From positions 752 through 8,683 of the forward strand of contig DGHE01000076.1 of assembly GCA_002392525.1 (NCBI GenBank): 7,932 nt of DNA, in the 5' to 3' direction. Below the pieces are notes generated by a model that did not search any database, had not been told where the DNA came from, and was given only the letters and a program-made list of their open reading frames with translations. Source of the stretch: Bacteroidales bacterium UBA3856. Lineage in GTDB: Bacteria; Bacteroidota; Bacteroidia; Bacteroidales; UBA932. Positions 7,512 through 7,932 of the stretch are shown piece by piece (within the stretch, counting starts at the first letter, position 1; every line of letters begins with the position of its first letter). The position numbers and the translations under genes were made by a program.

Positions 7512-7932
7512 ATGAAAACCCTTACAAGAATATTTGCCGGTTTGGCTTTGCTCGGTGCAGCAGCATCCTGCCAGCTGTACGAGATTGATACGCAGATGAC
7601 CCCCGAAAAGGCGGCTGCTTCCATCCGGATGGAGTGCAGCGCCGTGGATGTCTATAATCTTCCGGCCCAGAGCCCGGATCCCATCAGCTTCAACGTAAGC
7701 TCCAACACGCCCTGGACCATCATCCTCTCCAGCGGTGCCGACTGGCTCACGGTGAGCCCCGCTTCCAGTGCGGCCAGCCAGCTCATCGCCGATGTGGTGG
7801 TGACAGCCAAAGAGAATGCGGGCGATGACCGCAGCGCTACCCTTACCCTCAAGGGCGAGAACGTGTCGCAGACGAAGGTCATCACCATCAAACAGGCCCG
7901 TGCCGGGAAGCTGTTCGTGACGCCCATGGCCG
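7512..7932 (+). CDS. Lipoprotein with N-terminal BACON domain, partial (3' end outside window)
   Basis: The frame is open from 7491 or 7512 to the window end, giving 140 visible residues from the preferred start. The signal peptide MKTLTRIFAGLALLGAAASC has a lipobox ending AAS-C with lipidated Cys20. Residues about 57-130 form a clear BACON domain, an immunoglobulin-like fold: PISFNVSSNTPWTI (57-70), ADWLTVSPASSAAS (76-89), VVVTAKENAGDDRSATLTL (95-113) and KVITIKQAR (122-130). The two tryptophans, the N-x-x-x-D-R-x-A-T turn and the final I-K-Q-A strand are the hallmarks. BACON domains occur in surface enzymes and glycan-binding proteins of PULs, sometimes as a spacer. At about 24 bases after susD, this is the usual position for a surface glycan-binding protein. 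A BACON-bearing glycoside hydrolase or other enzyme is equally possible, because the C-terminal part is missing. The trailing KLFVTPMA may open a second beta domain. Confidence 0.88.
   Translation, partial: MKTLTRIFAGLALLGAAASCQLYEIDTQMTPEKAAASIRMECSAVDVYNLPAQSPDPISFNVSSNTPWTIILSSGADWLTVSPASSAASQLIADVVVTAKENAGDDRSATLTLKGENVSQTKVITIKQARAGKLFVTPMA

Overview
The window is a stretch of a polysaccharide-utilisation-type locus from a member of the Bacteroidota, most likely Bacteroidales. The evidence is two SusC/SusD pairs in tandem, three lipoprotein signal peptides, a BACON domain, and no strong Shine-Dalgarno sites. By eye the DNA is GC-rich and favours C- and G-ending codons, which fits a high-GC lineage (Alistipes-like or a related uncultured gut Bacteroidales) better than typical AT-rich Bacteroides. 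The sequence alone does not settle the genus.

Layout, all on the + strand: (1) bases 1-1182, the C-terminal part of a SusC/RagA TonB-linked outer-membrane transporter, cut by the window start; (2) 1195-3027, its SusD/RagB partner lipoprotein; (3) 3034-5793, a second, complete but short SusC-like transporter; (4) 5808-7487, a second SusD/RagB lipoprotein; (5) about 7512 to the window end, the N-terminal part of a lipoprotein with a BACON domain, cut by the window end. The gaps between genes are 12, 6, 14 and at most 24 bases. The genes are therefore almost certainly one transcription unit whose promoter lies upstream of the window. I see no terminator, RNA gene, mobile element or CRISPR array.

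How the genes work together (inferred from the families): each SusD lipoprotein caps the extracellular face of its SusC barrel and hands over captured oligomers, usually glycans and sometimes peptides. The barrel then imports them with energy from TonB-ExbBD. The BACON protein sits where surface glycan-binding proteins or surface enzymes are often encoded. No catabolic enzyme or regulator lies in the window, so the substrate cannot be named.

This is a recognisable system type rather than a clearly new one. The points most worth a second look are the two divergent SusCD pairs in one operon, the short second SusC with no N-terminal carboxypeptidase-regulatory-like domain and an atypical Ton-box region, and the unknown remainder of the BACON protein.
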